In this document: one piece after another, positions 51,475 to 60,986 of the stretch
Layout of the letters: every line of letters starts with the position of its first letter
Position numbering within the stretch: the first letter of the stretch is position 1
Source of the DNA: Wohlfahrtiimonas larvae_A
GTDB taxonomy: Bacteria; Pseudomonadota; Gammaproteobacteria; Cardiobacteriales; Wohlfahrtiimonadaceae
NCBI GenBank assembly: GCA_040394195.1
Contig: JBEBSR010000001.1
Location: 115,866-179,865 of the forward strand
DNA: 64,000 bases
Direction: 5' to 3'
Translations under genes and position numbers: made by a program
The notes under the pieces: generated by a model
What the model saw: the letters and a program-made list of their open reading frames with translations, nothing else
What the model was told of the DNA's origin: nothing
Database searches by the model: none

Positions 51475-52305
51475 TTAGTCATCATGAGGTTTTACCTCTA
51501 ATCGTTCTAAAACTTTGCCATCATAAGGCAAAACTTTGAACTTATAATTGTCGATGACAACTTCTTCACTCACGTTTGGCAAGAAACCAAATTGTGTCAT
51601 AACTAAACCACTGATTGTTTCAACTTCATCTCGATCAAAACGTGTGCCAAAGCGTTCATTGAACTCTTCTAATGACATTTTTGCATCAACGATGTAATGA
51701 TTTTCATCCACTTGTTCAACTTCAGGTTCAACTTCAGGCTCAGCAATATCGTGCTCATCATCTATCTCGCCAACGATTTGCTCCAATATATCCTCAATTG
51801 TGACTAAACCCGAAACCGCACCATATTCATCCACAACCAAAGCCATGTGTGAATGCCGCTCACGGAATTCATTCAACTGCGCAATGACATATTTACCTTC
51901 TGGCACATAATCCACTGGGCGCAATAATGAAACCAAATCTAAGGAGGGATTTTGTATGCGTTTTAAAAGATCTTTAGTCAGCAGTACACCTTGTAATTCT
52001 TCATGATCTTCTGATAAAACAGGAATGCGTGAATGTCCTGACTGAATAATTTTTTCTAAAGCTTCATCAAAAGGATCATCAATGGCGATAGAAGTCATAT
52101 GTGCACGAGGCACCATAATATCTCTAACTGTAAGAGTTTGAGATGAGAGCACTGAACGAATCATACCTACTGCACTTGGGTCAATTTGACCTTCTTTTTG
52201 CAGTAATGATAATTCAGTATTCCAATTGTTTAAAGTGACGCTTTTACGTTCTAATCCAAATCTAGATAACCAACTCTTTCGACTCGGCGAAGGATCATCT
52301 GACAT
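51475..52305 (-). CDS. corC: CorC/HlyC-family CBS-domain protein
   Basis: A 276-residue protein: two CBS domains (about 45-165, including TVRDIMVPRAHM and HSRIPVLSEDHEELQGVLL and MALVVDEYGAVSGLVTIEDI) and a C-terminal CorC_HlyC/TerC-associated domain (about 190-275). It has no membrane segments. E. coli CorC is linked to magnesium and cobalt efflux; more recent views favour a role with membrane lipids or magnesium. ATG 52305 gives a start (MSDDPSPS) like CorC; the longer form to 52353 is unlikely. In E. coli lnt and ybeY are neighbours, but not here. Confidence 0.9.
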   Translation of the reverse strand: MSDDPSPSRKSWLSRFGLERKSVTLNNWNTELSLLQKEGQIDPSAVGMIRSVLSSQTLTVRDIMVPRAHMTSIAIDDPFDEALEKIIQSGHSRIPVLSEDHEELQGVLLTKDLLKRIQNPSLDLVSLLRPVDYVPEGKYVIAQLNEFRERHSHMALVVDEYGAVSGLVTIEDILEQIVGEIDDEHDIAEPEVEPEVEQVDENHYIVDAKMSLEEFNERFGTRFDRDEVETISGLVMTQFGFLPNVSEEVVIDNYKFKVLPYDGKVLERLEVKPHDD

Positions 52306-52460
52306 AATTTTTATTTTTTCCTCAAAGTGATAAAATTGTTTAAGTTTAAACACAGCTATCTAAAAAGTTAAAGTTTTAAATGCCTTTTCTCTTTAAACTA
52401 GTCTAGTATAGCAAGCAATTATTCTCAGCAAAACTAATTCAACGACTTCATACCTTAACC

Positions 52461-54830
52461 ATGAAATTTACTCTAAAAAAAAGAACATTCGGATCAAGAA
52501 TCAACGCAGCACTGCGCTATTTTCTTCGTCTCGTAATTTATATGATTGTGGGCGGCGCATTCTTAATGATCCCCATATTTTTCTATTTTTTGATTAAAAC
52601 TAATCAAGAATTAGGCACGCAATTTGAAGACCGAAGTTGGTCAGTTCCAGCTCGTGTTTATGCAAGGCCTTTAGAACTGTATGTTGATAAACCCATCAAA
52701 AAAGAAGATTTATTGTTAGAGCTCCAAATGCTCAACTATAAAAAAACAAATCAACTAAGCCAGCCAGGCTCTTATCGTGAACATGAGAATACTGTCAGCA
52801 TCTATTTGAGAGAATTCACTTACAGCGATGGATTAACACCTGCACAAAAAATTCAGGTTTCCATCAATAAAAATAAGATCACTGAATTGAAGAGTGGTCA
52901 ACAAGACGAAAAAATTAGTTTAATTCGTATTGAACCATTGCACATCGCATCAATTTATCCTGTGCACAATGAAGATCGTATCTTATTAAAGCGCGAAGAA
53001 ATTCCACAATTATTGGTGGATACCTTGCTCGCGATGGAAGATCGTCAATTTTACGATCACATGGGTGTAAATCCTAAAGCGATCATGCGCGCGATGATTG
53101 CCAACATGAAGGCTGGCCGTAAAGAACAAGGCGGTTCAACATTGACACAGCAGCTGGTTAAGAACTATTTCTTAACACCTGCACAAACTTATGAACGTAA
53201 AATTCAAGAGATGTTCTATGCACTGATCATTGATTGGCGCTACCCTAAAGATGATGTTCTTGAAGCCTATATGAACGAAATTTATTTAGGTCAGGACGGT
53301 TCTCGTGCAATCCATGGCTTTGGCTTGGCGAGTGAATTCTTCTTTGGTAAGCCAGTTTCTGAATTGAGCATCAATAATATTGCAACATTAGTGGGTATTA
53401 TTCCAAGCCCATCTGCTTACAATCCTCGTAATCGCCCAACAACTGCATTAAAACGCCGAAATCTTGTATTAGATGTTATGGCAAGACAAAATTTAATTTC
53501 TCATGAAGAAGTTGAAGAATTGAAACAAATGCCATTGGATGTATTAGAAACTGCACCATCTGGCATTACAAAATATCCTGCATTCATTGATTTAGTTTCA
53601 AAACAAATCAAAGAGCTTTACTCAAGTGAAGCATTAACAAACGATGGTTTGAAGGTTTTTACAACTTTAGATCCAATCGTGCAAACTTATGCTGAAAAAG
53701 CAGTGATTGAAACCCTACCTGTGATTGAAAAAACTCGTGGTGTTAAAAATATTCAAGCAGCCATCATCATTAGTCAAAATAATACAGGTGAAGTCGAAGG
53801 ACTAGTAGGTGATCGCCAAGTTCGCCAAGCAGGATTTAACCGAGCATTGAGTGCAAAACGCCAAATTGGTTCATTGATCAAACCATTCATTTATTTACGT
53901 GCTTTAGAAGAACCTCAACGTTTCTCTTTAGCGACACTGTTGGATGACCAAACGCATTTTGAAATGAACTCTGGCGGTAAAAAATGGGCACCAAAAAACT
54001 ATGACAGAAGATTGCATGGCTGGATTCCATTAATCACTTCATTGACAAAATCTTATAACATTCCAACTATTCGCTTAGGCTTAGATGTTGGTGTAGATAA
54101 TGTTTTAGATACGCTTTATCGCCTAGGCTTGAATGAAGATGAATATCAGTTCCCATCTGTGCCATCATCTTTATTGGGTGCAATTGACATTACAGTATTT
54201 GATGTGACACAAATGTATTCCACATTTGCCAACGATGGTTATTACATTCCATTAAAATCAATCCGAGAAGTGACTCAGCAAGATGGTACCGTTTTGGCAC
54301 AAAACCTAGTGGAGCCAAAACAAGTCATCTACCCTGGCCCTAACTTCTTAATCACAAAAGCAATGCAAAATGTTATTGATGCAGGTACTGGTGGTGGCGT
54401 TCGTCGTGCTGGCATTCAAACACGTGTTGCAGGTAAAACAGGTACAACTAATAACTATCGTGATAGCTGGTTTGCAGGTTTTTCTGGTGACCGTACTGCC
54501 GTTGCTTGGGTTGGAAAAGATGACAACACTCCAGTTGGCAGAGTTGGCGGCGCAACAGGTGGCTTACCAATTTGGGCAGCAGCCATGAAGCCATTAATCT
54601 TAGAAGATATCAGTGCAACACCACCAAAAGATATTGTGAATATCCGAATTAACATGTCAACAGGCTTACCTCCACCAAACTATGCCTGCCCAGGTAAACA
54701 AATTTTGACATTACCATTTATCAAAGGCTACCAGCCTACTTATCCTGGTGATTGCGATTTCTACCCACCTGAAACTGATTTCAATTTCAGTGAAGACTTC
54801 GAGCCATTTAACTTCGATAGTTTTGAATAA
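52461..54830 (+). CDS. mrcB: Penicillin-binding protein 1B
   Basis: A 789-residue bifunctional class A PBP. Membrane anchor about 28-52 (YMIVGGAFLMIPIFFYFL). A UB2H-like region lies before the glycosyltransferase, which shows EDRQFYDHMGVNPKAIMRA with the catalytic glutamate, GGSTLTQQLVKNYFL, KIQEMFYALIID and YLGQDGSRAIHGFG. The transpeptidase has GSLIKPF (SxxK), KSYN (SxN), and AGKTGTTNN (KTG). It polymerises and crosslinks peptidoglycan. The gene is followed by a terminator, then by a lipoprotein gene of the LpoP type. Confidence 0.94.
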   Translation: MKFTLKKRTFGSRINAALRYFLRLVIYMIVGGAFLMIPIFFYFLIKTNQELGTQFEDRSWSVPARVYARPLELYVDKPIKKEDLLLELQMLNYKKTNQLSQPGSYREHENTVSIYLREFTYSDGLTPAQKIQVSINKNKITELKSGQQDEKISLIRIEPLHIASIYPVHNEDRILLKREEIPQLLVDTLLAMEDRQFYDHMGVNPKAIMRAMIANMKAGRKEQGGSTLTQQLVKNYFLTPAQTYERKIQEMFYALIIDWRYPKDDVLEAYMNEIYLGQDGSRAIHGFGLASEFFFGKPVSELSINNIATLVGIIPSPSAYNPRNRPTTALKRRNLVLDVMARQNLISHEEVEELKQMPLDVLETAPSGITKYPAFIDLVSKQIKELYSSEALTNDGLKVFTTLDPIVQTYAEKAVIETLPVIEKTRGVKNIQAAIIISQNNTGEVEGLVGDRQVRQAGFNRALSAKRQIGSLIKPFIYLRALEEPQRFSLATLLDDQTHFEMNSGGKKWAPKNYDRRLHGWIPLITSLTKSYNIPTIRLGLDVGVDNVLDTLYRLGLNEDEYQFPSVPSSLLGAIDITVFDVTQMYSTFANDGYYIPLKSIREVTQQDGTVLAQNLVEPKQVIYPGPNFLITKAMQNVIDAGTGGGVRRAGIQTRVAGKTGTTNNYRDSWFAGFSGDRTAVAWVGKDDNTPVGRVGGATGGLPIWAAAMKPLILEDISATPPKDIVNIRINMSTGLPPPNYACPGKQILTLPFIKGYQPTYPGDCDFYPPETDFNFSEDFEPFNFDSFE

Positions 54831-54834
54831 TTCC

Positions 54835-54864
54835 AAACGAGTAGAGAATGCCTCTACTCGTTTT
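54835..54864 (+). terminator. Terminator after mrcB
   Basis: AAACGAGTAGAG, AATGC, CTCTACTCGTTT followed by T and an AT-rich tail. Confidence 0.85.
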
Positions 54865-54945
54865 GTATATTTTATGATAAATTAACGGCACTGACTTTTA
54901 TGTCTAACCAAACTTTTAACATATCGTTATATAGGAATAACTATA

Positions 54946-55695
54946 GTGAGAACTACAACATTTCTAATATTAGCTCTACTCGTCATTAGCGGATGTACAT
55001 CTCGCACTGACGGTGGTGCAAGAGTTCGTCCATTACCTAATCAACCTGTAACGCCAGCAATTCCAAATGGCATTCCACTCGATGATGGTACTGGCAACCA
55101 AGGTGCTAACGCATACAATCAAGCTCAACCTTATGGCCAAACAGCGCCAACAGGTGAAGTACAATTCCCTGCTTATTCTGGTCAAGGCCAAGAATTCCCA
55201 GCAGATAATAATGCTTTCCCAGCTTATCCAAATGCGACACAAACAGCTACACAAACCCCTAATGTTCAGCAGCCAACATATGCACCATCTAACACAGGTG
55301 CAGCACCAATGATTCCTGGACAAAACAATGTAGCAGCGGCAACAACAAATGCAGCAAATACATATCAAGCATCACAAAATCAAACAGGCGCAGTTCAATC
55401 TTTATTGGATGAAGCCAACTCGGCTGTTAAAGCAGGTCAATTAGAAAAGGCTGCAACAGCATTGAATCGTGCGGTAAGATTAGAACCAAACAACTCAAGT
55501 ATTTGGTACGATCTTGCACAAATTCGCCTACACCAAGGCAAATATGAACAGTCTGAGCAATTAGCAAAGAAATCTATTGATTTTGCTAAAGGCAACCAAG
55601 CACTGATCAATAAAAACTGGAATGTTATCTCTTCATCGCGTAAAGCTCGTGGAGATGCAGCAGGTTCAAGCGAAGCGATGAGAAACGTACAATAA
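54946..55695 (+). CDS. LpoP-like TPR lipoprotein, candidate PBP1B activator
   Basis: A 249-residue outer-membrane lipoprotein: signal with lipobox VISGCTS (C at 17), a long Pro/Gln/Asn/Thr-rich disordered linker (about 25-145), then TPR repeats (about 150-245: AGQLEKAATALNRAVRLEPNN, SSIWYDLAQIRLHQGKYEQSEQLAKKS). This design, next to mrcB, matches LpoP of Pseudomonas, an activator of PBP1B. The GTG start has TAGGA upstream. The linker could span the periplasm from the outer membrane. Function is inferred from design and location. Confidence 0.8.
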   Translation: MRTTTFLILALLVISGCTSRTDGGARVRPLPNQPVTPAIPNGIPLDDGTGNQGANAYNQAQPYGQTAPTGEVQFPAYSGQGQEFPADNNAFPAYPNATQTATQTPNVQQPTYAPSNTGAAPMIPGQNNVAAATTNAANTYQASQNQTGAVQSLLDEANSAVKAGQLEKAATALNRAVRLEPNNSSIWYDLAQIRLHQGKYEQSEQLAKKSIDFAKGNQALINKNWNVISSSRKARGDAAGSSEAMRNVQ

Positions 55696-55734
55696 ACCTT
55701 ATCAATGATCACTCAAAAACACTCAAATATCATT

Positions 55735-55759
55735 CCCATTCATCCATTCGATGAATGGG
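55735..55759 (+). terminator. Possible terminator after the lipoprotein gene
   Basis: CCCATTCATC, CATTC, GATGAATGGG, a 10 bp stem; the following tail is not T-rich until about 20 bases later. Confidence 0.5.
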
Positions 55760-55947
55760 CTCTGCTTTGCATCTTATGATATTTTTTACGAATTTAATTT
55801 TGGTTATAAATACTGAGGAATAACAGTACTAATACAAATCACTGCGTTAACAACTACTAACAACTCTAAATGTAACGTACATTGTATTAAAAATAGGTAA
55901 GGAGTGATCTCTGTCAACTCCTCACTATTTAGGGCCTGGAGAACACA
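55760..55947 (+). promoter_or_regulatory. Long upstream region of rne
   Basis: About 190 bases between the hairpin and the rne ATG, with GGAG close to it. In E. coli the rne 5' leader is long and structured and is used by RNase E to limit its own level. A similar leader is plausible here; I could not pick out the conserved hairpins by eye. Confidence 0.4.
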
Positions 55948-58767
55948 ATGAAACGCATGTTAATTAATGCGAGCCAACCTGAAGAGACACGTGTCGCTTT
56001 AGTAGATGGACAACGCCTATATGATTTAGATATTGAAAACGCTACAAATATTCAAAAGAAAGCAAATATCTATAAAGGCATCATCACAAGAATTGAACCT
56101 TCTTTAGAAGCTTGCTTCGTAGATTACGGTTCAGAACGCCATGGTTTCTTATCTTTCAAAGAAGTTTCAAGAGAATATTACTCTGACGCTGCAAAATCTA
56201 TGCAAAAACCATCCATCAAAGATGCGTTAACAGAAGGCATGGAAGTAATCATCCAAGTTGAAAAAGAAGAGCGCGGCAATAAAGGTGCAGCTTTAACAAC
56301 AATGATTACATTGGCAGGTCGTTATTTAGTATTAATGCCAAACAACCCAAAATCTGGTGGTGTTTCTCGTCGTATTGAAGGTCAAGAACGTGTAGCAATT
56401 CGTGAAGCTATGAGCCACTTAACGATTCCAGATGAAATGGGTGTCATTGTTCGCACAGCTGGTTTGGGCCGTACAGCAGAAGAGTTACAGTGGGACTTAG
56501 ATTATTTGATGACGCTTTGGCGCTCAATCAAAACAGCATCCACTGAAAAAGCACCATTCTTAATCTATCAAGAAAGCAATATTATCATCCGCGCATTGCG
56601 TGACTACTATCGCAATGACATCGGTGAAATTTTAATTGATAACCCTGAAATTTATGAGGAAGCAGCACTATTTGTTAGCAGAACAATGCCACAAATTCGC
56701 TCTAAGATTAAATTATACGAAGATCAAATTCCTTTGTTCACGCGTTATCAAATCGAAAATCAAATTCAATCTGCTTACCAACGTGAAGTGAAGTTACCTT
56801 CTGGTGGCGCATTAGTGATCGACTATACTGAAGCTCTCGTTTCTATCGATATCAACTCAGGCCGAGCGACTCGCGGTGCTGATATTGAAGAAACGGCATT
56901 CAATACTAACGTTGAAGCAGCTGAAGAAATTGCACGCCAATTAAAATTGCGTGACTTAGGTGGTTTGATTGTAATCGACTTCATTGATATGTTGGAATCA
57001 GATCATCAACGCCAAGTGGAAAAAGCATTCCACGAAGCATTGGCTTTAGATCGTGCACGCATTCAAACAGGTCATATCTCTCGCTTTGGCTTATTAGAAA
57101 TGTCACGTCAACGTTTGCGCCCTTCTTTAGATGAAACAACGCATATTGTTTGCCCAAGATGTTCTGGTCATGGCACAATTCGCAACATCAAATCTTTATC
57201 ATTAGAAATTTTACGCTTAATTGAAGAAGAAGGTTTGAAAGAGCGTACAGGTGAGATCATCGTTCAGTTGCCTGTAGATGTTTCCATCTTTTTATTGAAT
57301 GAAAAACGTGAAGATGTTTCAGATATCGAAAAACGCTTAGGCGTTCGTGTTGTGATGATTCCTAATCAAGAATTAGAGACACCACACTTTGAAATTACGC
57401 GTTATCGCACAGATCAAACCATACTAACGAACAAAGTTAGTAATGAGCACAACACAATTGAAAAACCAACAGATGAAACATTGGTAAATCAAGCTTACAA
57501 TCCTGCAAAGCCACAGAAGAATATCCCTATTGTGAGCAATATGGTACCTGCAACACCACCTCCTGTGACAGAAGAAAAGCCTGTTGAAATTCAAGTGGAA
57601 CCGCAGCAAACACCTTCATTGTGGTCAATGTTAGTCAACTGTTTTAAATCCCTATTGGCACCTTCTGAAAGCAGCCAACCTAAAGAAGAAGAGAAAAAAG
57701 CACAGCCACAAAAGCAACAACGCCAACGTTCTAACAATCGCCGCCGTAATAATCGTCGTGTGACTACTCGTGCAAATGCACCAGAACACAATGAAATTGC
57801 TACCGTTGAACGTGTTTCTGAAAGTCGCTCTGATATTGCAAAAGCGGATAAAGCTGATAAAAATGAACGTAAGATCGATTCTGATAAGCAAAATGATGAA
57901 TCTCATGACACTAATGGTGAAGCGCCAAAATCTAGAAATCGTCGTTCACGCAACAAGAACAACAATGCAAATGGCAATAACACAGCTCAAAATGCTCAGA
58001 AAAATGAAAAATCTGATAACAAAAATGAGAACCCTGTTAAAGCAACAAGCATTACACCAAAACCTGATTCTGTAGAAGTTGAAGTGAATGGTGAAGTACG
58101 CAAACGTAAGATCAGAAAAGGTCGTAAACGTGTTTCTGAAGAAGAAATGAATGCACTAAAAGGCATTACTACAGCTGAAATGACAATAGAAGCAACTGAA
58201 AAATTAGTAAACGAAACATCTACTAGCTCTACTGAAGAGATCGTTATTCAACAAGAAGCTGTTGTGATCGTAACGGAAGAAAAGCCTAAAGCAAAAACTC
58301 AAACAGTTAAAGTGGAAGTCGAAGCTGAGAAAGCACCTGAAGTTACTGTTATGAAAAAACCTACTGAGCCAGCTAAAGTTGCCGCAGAAGAAGTTGAAAT
58401 TGTAATTCAGCAGACAACTGTAGAGAAATCAGAAGATCATACAAAAACGTCTGAACCTTCTTTCATCAAGGTTGAAATTGAGCCTGCAGTTGTTATAGAA
58501 CCAGTAAAAGCTGAAGTGTCTGCTGAAATAAAACCAGTAGCAACACCTGTTGAATCAACAGAGGAAATAGTGATCCAACAAAGTATCATTGAAACTAAAC
58601 ATGCTCCAAAAGCTGTAGAAGTTAAAGAAAAAGCGGCTCAGCAAACTGTAACAGTGGAAGATGAAATCGTGATTAAACCTAAAATCATCGACACAAAAGA
58701 TGCTCAAGAGGAATCTGAAATTCCAAGTTTCAAGATTATTTTAGAAGATGAAGCACCTAAAAAATAA
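55948..58767 (+). CDS. rne: Ribonuclease E
   Basis: A 939-residue endoribonuclease. N-terminal catalytic half: S1 domain about 36-120 (YKGIITRIEPSLEACFVDYG), RNase H-like and DNase I-like parts with catalytic aspartates in VSIDINSGRATRG and VIDFIDML, and the zinc link CPRCSGHGT near 405. A hydrophobic-amphipathic segment at about 556-572 (PSLWSMLVNCFKSLLAP) matches the position of the membrane-binding helix of E. coli. The tail is basic (about 590-620, RQRSNNRRRNNRR), then rich in Lys/Asn/Glu, and carries four copies of an EIVIQQ-like motif. It is the scaffold of the degradosome. Confidence 0.95.
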   Translation: MKRMLINASQPEETRVALVDGQRLYDLDIENATNIQKKANIYKGIITRIEPSLEACFVDYGSERHGFLSFKEVSREYYSDAAKSMQKPSIKDALTEGMEVIIQVEKEERGNKGAALTTMITLAGRYLVLMPNNPKSGGVSRRIEGQERVAIREAMSHLTIPDEMGVIVRTAGLGRTAEELQWDLDYLMTLWRSIKTASTEKAPFLIYQESNIIIRALRDYYRNDIGEILIDNPEIYEEAALFVSRTMPQIRSKIKLYEDQIPLFTRYQIENQIQSAYQREVKLPSGGALVIDYTEALVSIDINSGRATRGADIEETAFNTNVEAAEEIARQLKLRDLGGLIVIDFIDMLESDHQRQVEKAFHEALALDRARIQTGHISRFGLLEMSRQRLRPSLDETTHIVCPRCSGHGTIRNIKSLSLEILRLIEEEGLKERTGEIIVQLPVDVSIFLLNEKREDVSDIEKRLGVRVVMIPNQELETPHFEITRYRTDQTILTNKVSNEHNTIEKPTDETLVNQAYNPAKPQKNIPIVSNMVPATPPPVTEEKPVEIQVEPQQTPSLWSMLVNCFKSLLAPSESSQPKEEEKKAQPQKQQRQRSNNRRRNNRRVTTRANAPEHNEIATVERVSESRSDIAKADKADKNERKIDSDKQNDESHDTNGEAPKSRNRRSRNKNNNANGNNTAQNAQKNEKSDNKNENPVKATSITPKPDSVEVEVNGEVRKRKIRKGRKRVSEEEMNALKGITTAEMTIEATEKLVNETSTSSTEEIVIQQEAVVIVTEEKPKAKTQTVKVEVEAEKAPEVTVMKKPTEPAKVAAEEVEIVIQQTTVEKSEDHTKTSEPSFIKVEIEPAVVIEPVKAEVSAEIKPVATPVESTEEIVIQQSIIETKHAPKAVEVKEKAAQQTVTVEDEIVIKPKIIDTKDAQEESEIPSFKIILEDEAPKK

Positions 58768-58797
58768 GCTTCTTTTAATAAATTTCTCAAGTTAATC

Positions 58798-58823
58798 AAA
58801 AAGCACAGGCAACTGTGCTTTTT
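58798..58823 (+). terminator. Terminator after rne
   Basis: AAAAAGCACAG, GCAA, CTGTGCTTTTT. Confidence 0.88.
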
Positions 58824-58896
58824 CTTTGCATAGAAAAAGCACACCTTTTCAGCTACAATAGACTGTTATTATTTTTATTATATAAGTAGGTCAATT

Positions 58897-60978
58897 GTGG
58901 ATGCTTCGTTAACCATGTTAACCCCACATACTGTTCCACTCATCAATCGGGAACGTTCTATTCTTGCATTCCAAGAACGTGTATTGGCACAAGCAAAAAA
59001 TAGCGCATTGCCATTATTAGAGCGCCTCAAATTCATTGCCATCGTCTCATCAAATATTGATGAGTTCTTTGAAGTGCGTATGGCAAATATGCAAGAGCAG
59101 ATTCAATCTGGCTTAGAAAGAATAGAAAATCAAAGTGCTAGTGAATGGCGTTTAAGCATTCAGGCCTATGCACTGAAAATCACGCAAGAACAACATCAAA
59201 TCTTTTTTAATGAACTATTACCAGAATTGAAAAAAGAGAACATCAATATTTTGGGTAAAGATGAATGGAATACTGAGCAACATGAATGGCTTTATCATCT
59301 TTTCACACAAAATATGCTGCCTGTTTTCACACCAATTGCATTGGATCTAGCACATCCTTTTCCACACATTACAAATAAATCACTCAATTTCATTGTGGAC
59401 TTAAAAGGCACGGATGCTTATGGCCGTAATATTGATACCGCCATTTTACCAATCCCAGAAAATTTACCACACATCATTGAATTGCCTTCTCCCAATGGAG
59501 AAACTCAACTCACCACCATTCAAGCCATCATTGAAGCATTTGTTACAGATATATTCCCAAGCTTAGAAATTTTAGGCTTATATCAATTCCGAGCCACTCG
59601 CAACAGCCACTTGTATATTGATAAAGAAGAGCTAACAAATCTCCATCAGGCTTTACGTGGTGAATTGAAACAACGAGGTTTTGGCCATGCTGTGCGCCTA
59701 GAAATCGAATGTAACTGCCCTGCCCATCTTAAATCTCTATTGATCAAAGAATTTGAGTTATCGCCTGAAGATTTATATGCAACAGAATATCATTTTGATT
59801 TTTCACAGATCCATAACATCTTAGAGTATATTGAGCGTAAACCACATTTGATCTTTACACCCATCAAGCGTCATGTTCCTACGCGTTGGGAAACGCGTAC
59901 AGATGCATTCAGTGAAATCAATCATCAAGATATTTTATTACATCATCCTTATGATCGCTTCTTGCCTGTTGTAGATTTTTTAAGAGAAGCATCGAATGAT
60001 CCTGCTGTGCGCGCAATTCGCATGACAGTTTATCGCACAGGAGATGATTCTGAGCTAATGGAATTACTTGTTAATGCAGCAAGACAAGGCAAAGAAGTAA
60101 ACGTTGTGGTTGAATTGATGGCTCGTTTTGATGAAGCCACAAATTTATCATGGGCTTCACGCCTAGAAGATGCAGGTATTAAGATTGTTTATGGCGTATT
60201 TGGTTATAAAACTCATGCCAAAATGCTTTTAGTCATTCGTAAAGAGCAAAACCTTAAAGGCGAAACATATCTTCGTCGTTATGCTCATGTTGGCACAGGC
60301 AATTATCACCAAGGCAATGCACGGTTATATACAGATTTCAGCTTGTTAACTTCTCATAAAGAAGTGACTGCAAGTATTTCTGAAATCTTTTTGAATCTAT
60401 CAAGCCTTGCAAAGGTTCCATCCCTTTCAACAGTTTGGCAAGCACCTTTCAATTTCATTGATCGCTTATTAGAAGAGATTGATTTTGAAATCAATGAAGT
60501 TAAAGAAGGTCGAAAAGGTCATATCATTGCACGTATGAATGCATTGATGGAACCAATCATTATCACAGCTTTATACAATGCATCACAAGCTGGCGTGAAA
60601 ATTGATCTCATTGTACGTGGCGCATGTGCATTGAAGCCTGGCATTCCAGGTTTGTCAGAAAATATTCGTGTACGCTCTATCGTAGGAAGATTCTTAGAAC
60701 ATTCTCGCATTTACTATTTTCATCATGCAGGCAAAGAGCATGCTTATTTATCTAGCGCTGATTGGATGAATCGAAATTTCTTTAGAAGAATCGAAATTGC
60801 TGTGCCACTGTATGATAAAGAGATCAAACAAAAAGTTGTGGAAGAGGGTTTATTATGGTGCTTAGAAGATCAAACTGCATGGTGCCTAGATGGCGCAACA
60901 GGCAATTATCATCAAGCACCACACATTAACCCAGAAACATCCGTTCAATATCGTTTAATTCAAAAGCGCCTGTCGTAG
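58897..60978 (+). CDS. ppk1: Polyphosphate kinase 1
   Basis: A 693-residue enzyme with a GTG start preceded by AGGT. N-terminal domain has INRERSILAFQERVL; the phospholipase D-like halves carry KTHAKMLLVIRKE (the autophosphorylated histidine) and RYAHVGTGNYHQGNARLYTD. Also LEHSRIYYFHHAG and SADWMNRNFFRRIEIAVPL. It makes polyphosphate from ATP. There is no ppx beside it; a DASS transporter follows in the same direction after 8 bases. Confidence 0.95.
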   Translation: MDASLTMLTPHTVPLINRERSILAFQERVLAQAKNSALPLLERLKFIAIVSSNIDEFFEVRMANMQEQIQSGLERIENQSASEWRLSIQAYALKITQEQHQIFFNELLPELKKENINILGKDEWNTEQHEWLYHLFTQNMLPVFTPIALDLAHPFPHITNKSLNFIVDLKGTDAYGRNIDTAILPIPENLPHIIELPSPNGETQLTTIQAIIEAFVTDIFPSLEILGLYQFRATRNSHLYIDKEELTNLHQALRGELKQRGFGHAVRLEIECNCPAHLKSLLIKEFELSPEDLYATEYHFDFSQIHNILEYIERKPHLIFTPIKRHVPTRWETRTDAFSEINHQDILLHHPYDRFLPVVDFLREASNDPAVRAIRMTVYRTGDDSELMELLVNAARQGKEVNVVVELMARFDEATNLSWASRLEDAGIKIVYGVFGYKTHAKMLLVIRKEQNLKGETYLRRYAHVGTGNYHQGNARLYTDFSLLTSHKEVTASISEIFLNLSSLAKVPSLSTVWQAPFNFIDRLLEEIDFEINEVKEGRKGHIIARMNALMEPIIITALYNASQAGVKIDLIVRGACALKPGIPGLSENIRVRSIVGRFLEHSRIYYFHHAGKEHAYLSSADWMNRNFFRRIEIAVPLYDKEIKQKVVEEGLLWCLEDQTAWCLDGATGNYHQAPHINPETSVQYRLIQKRLS

Positions 60979-60986
60979 GAAATGCT

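Noticed and set aside
55033..55368. Cysteine- and tryptophan-rich minus-strand frame
   Set aside because: Antisense to the Gln/Ala/Thr linker of the lipoprotein gene; no start site or family likeness.
57591..57906. Arg/Leu- and Phe-rich minus-strand frames
   Set aside because: Antisense to the basic, low-complexity tail of rne.
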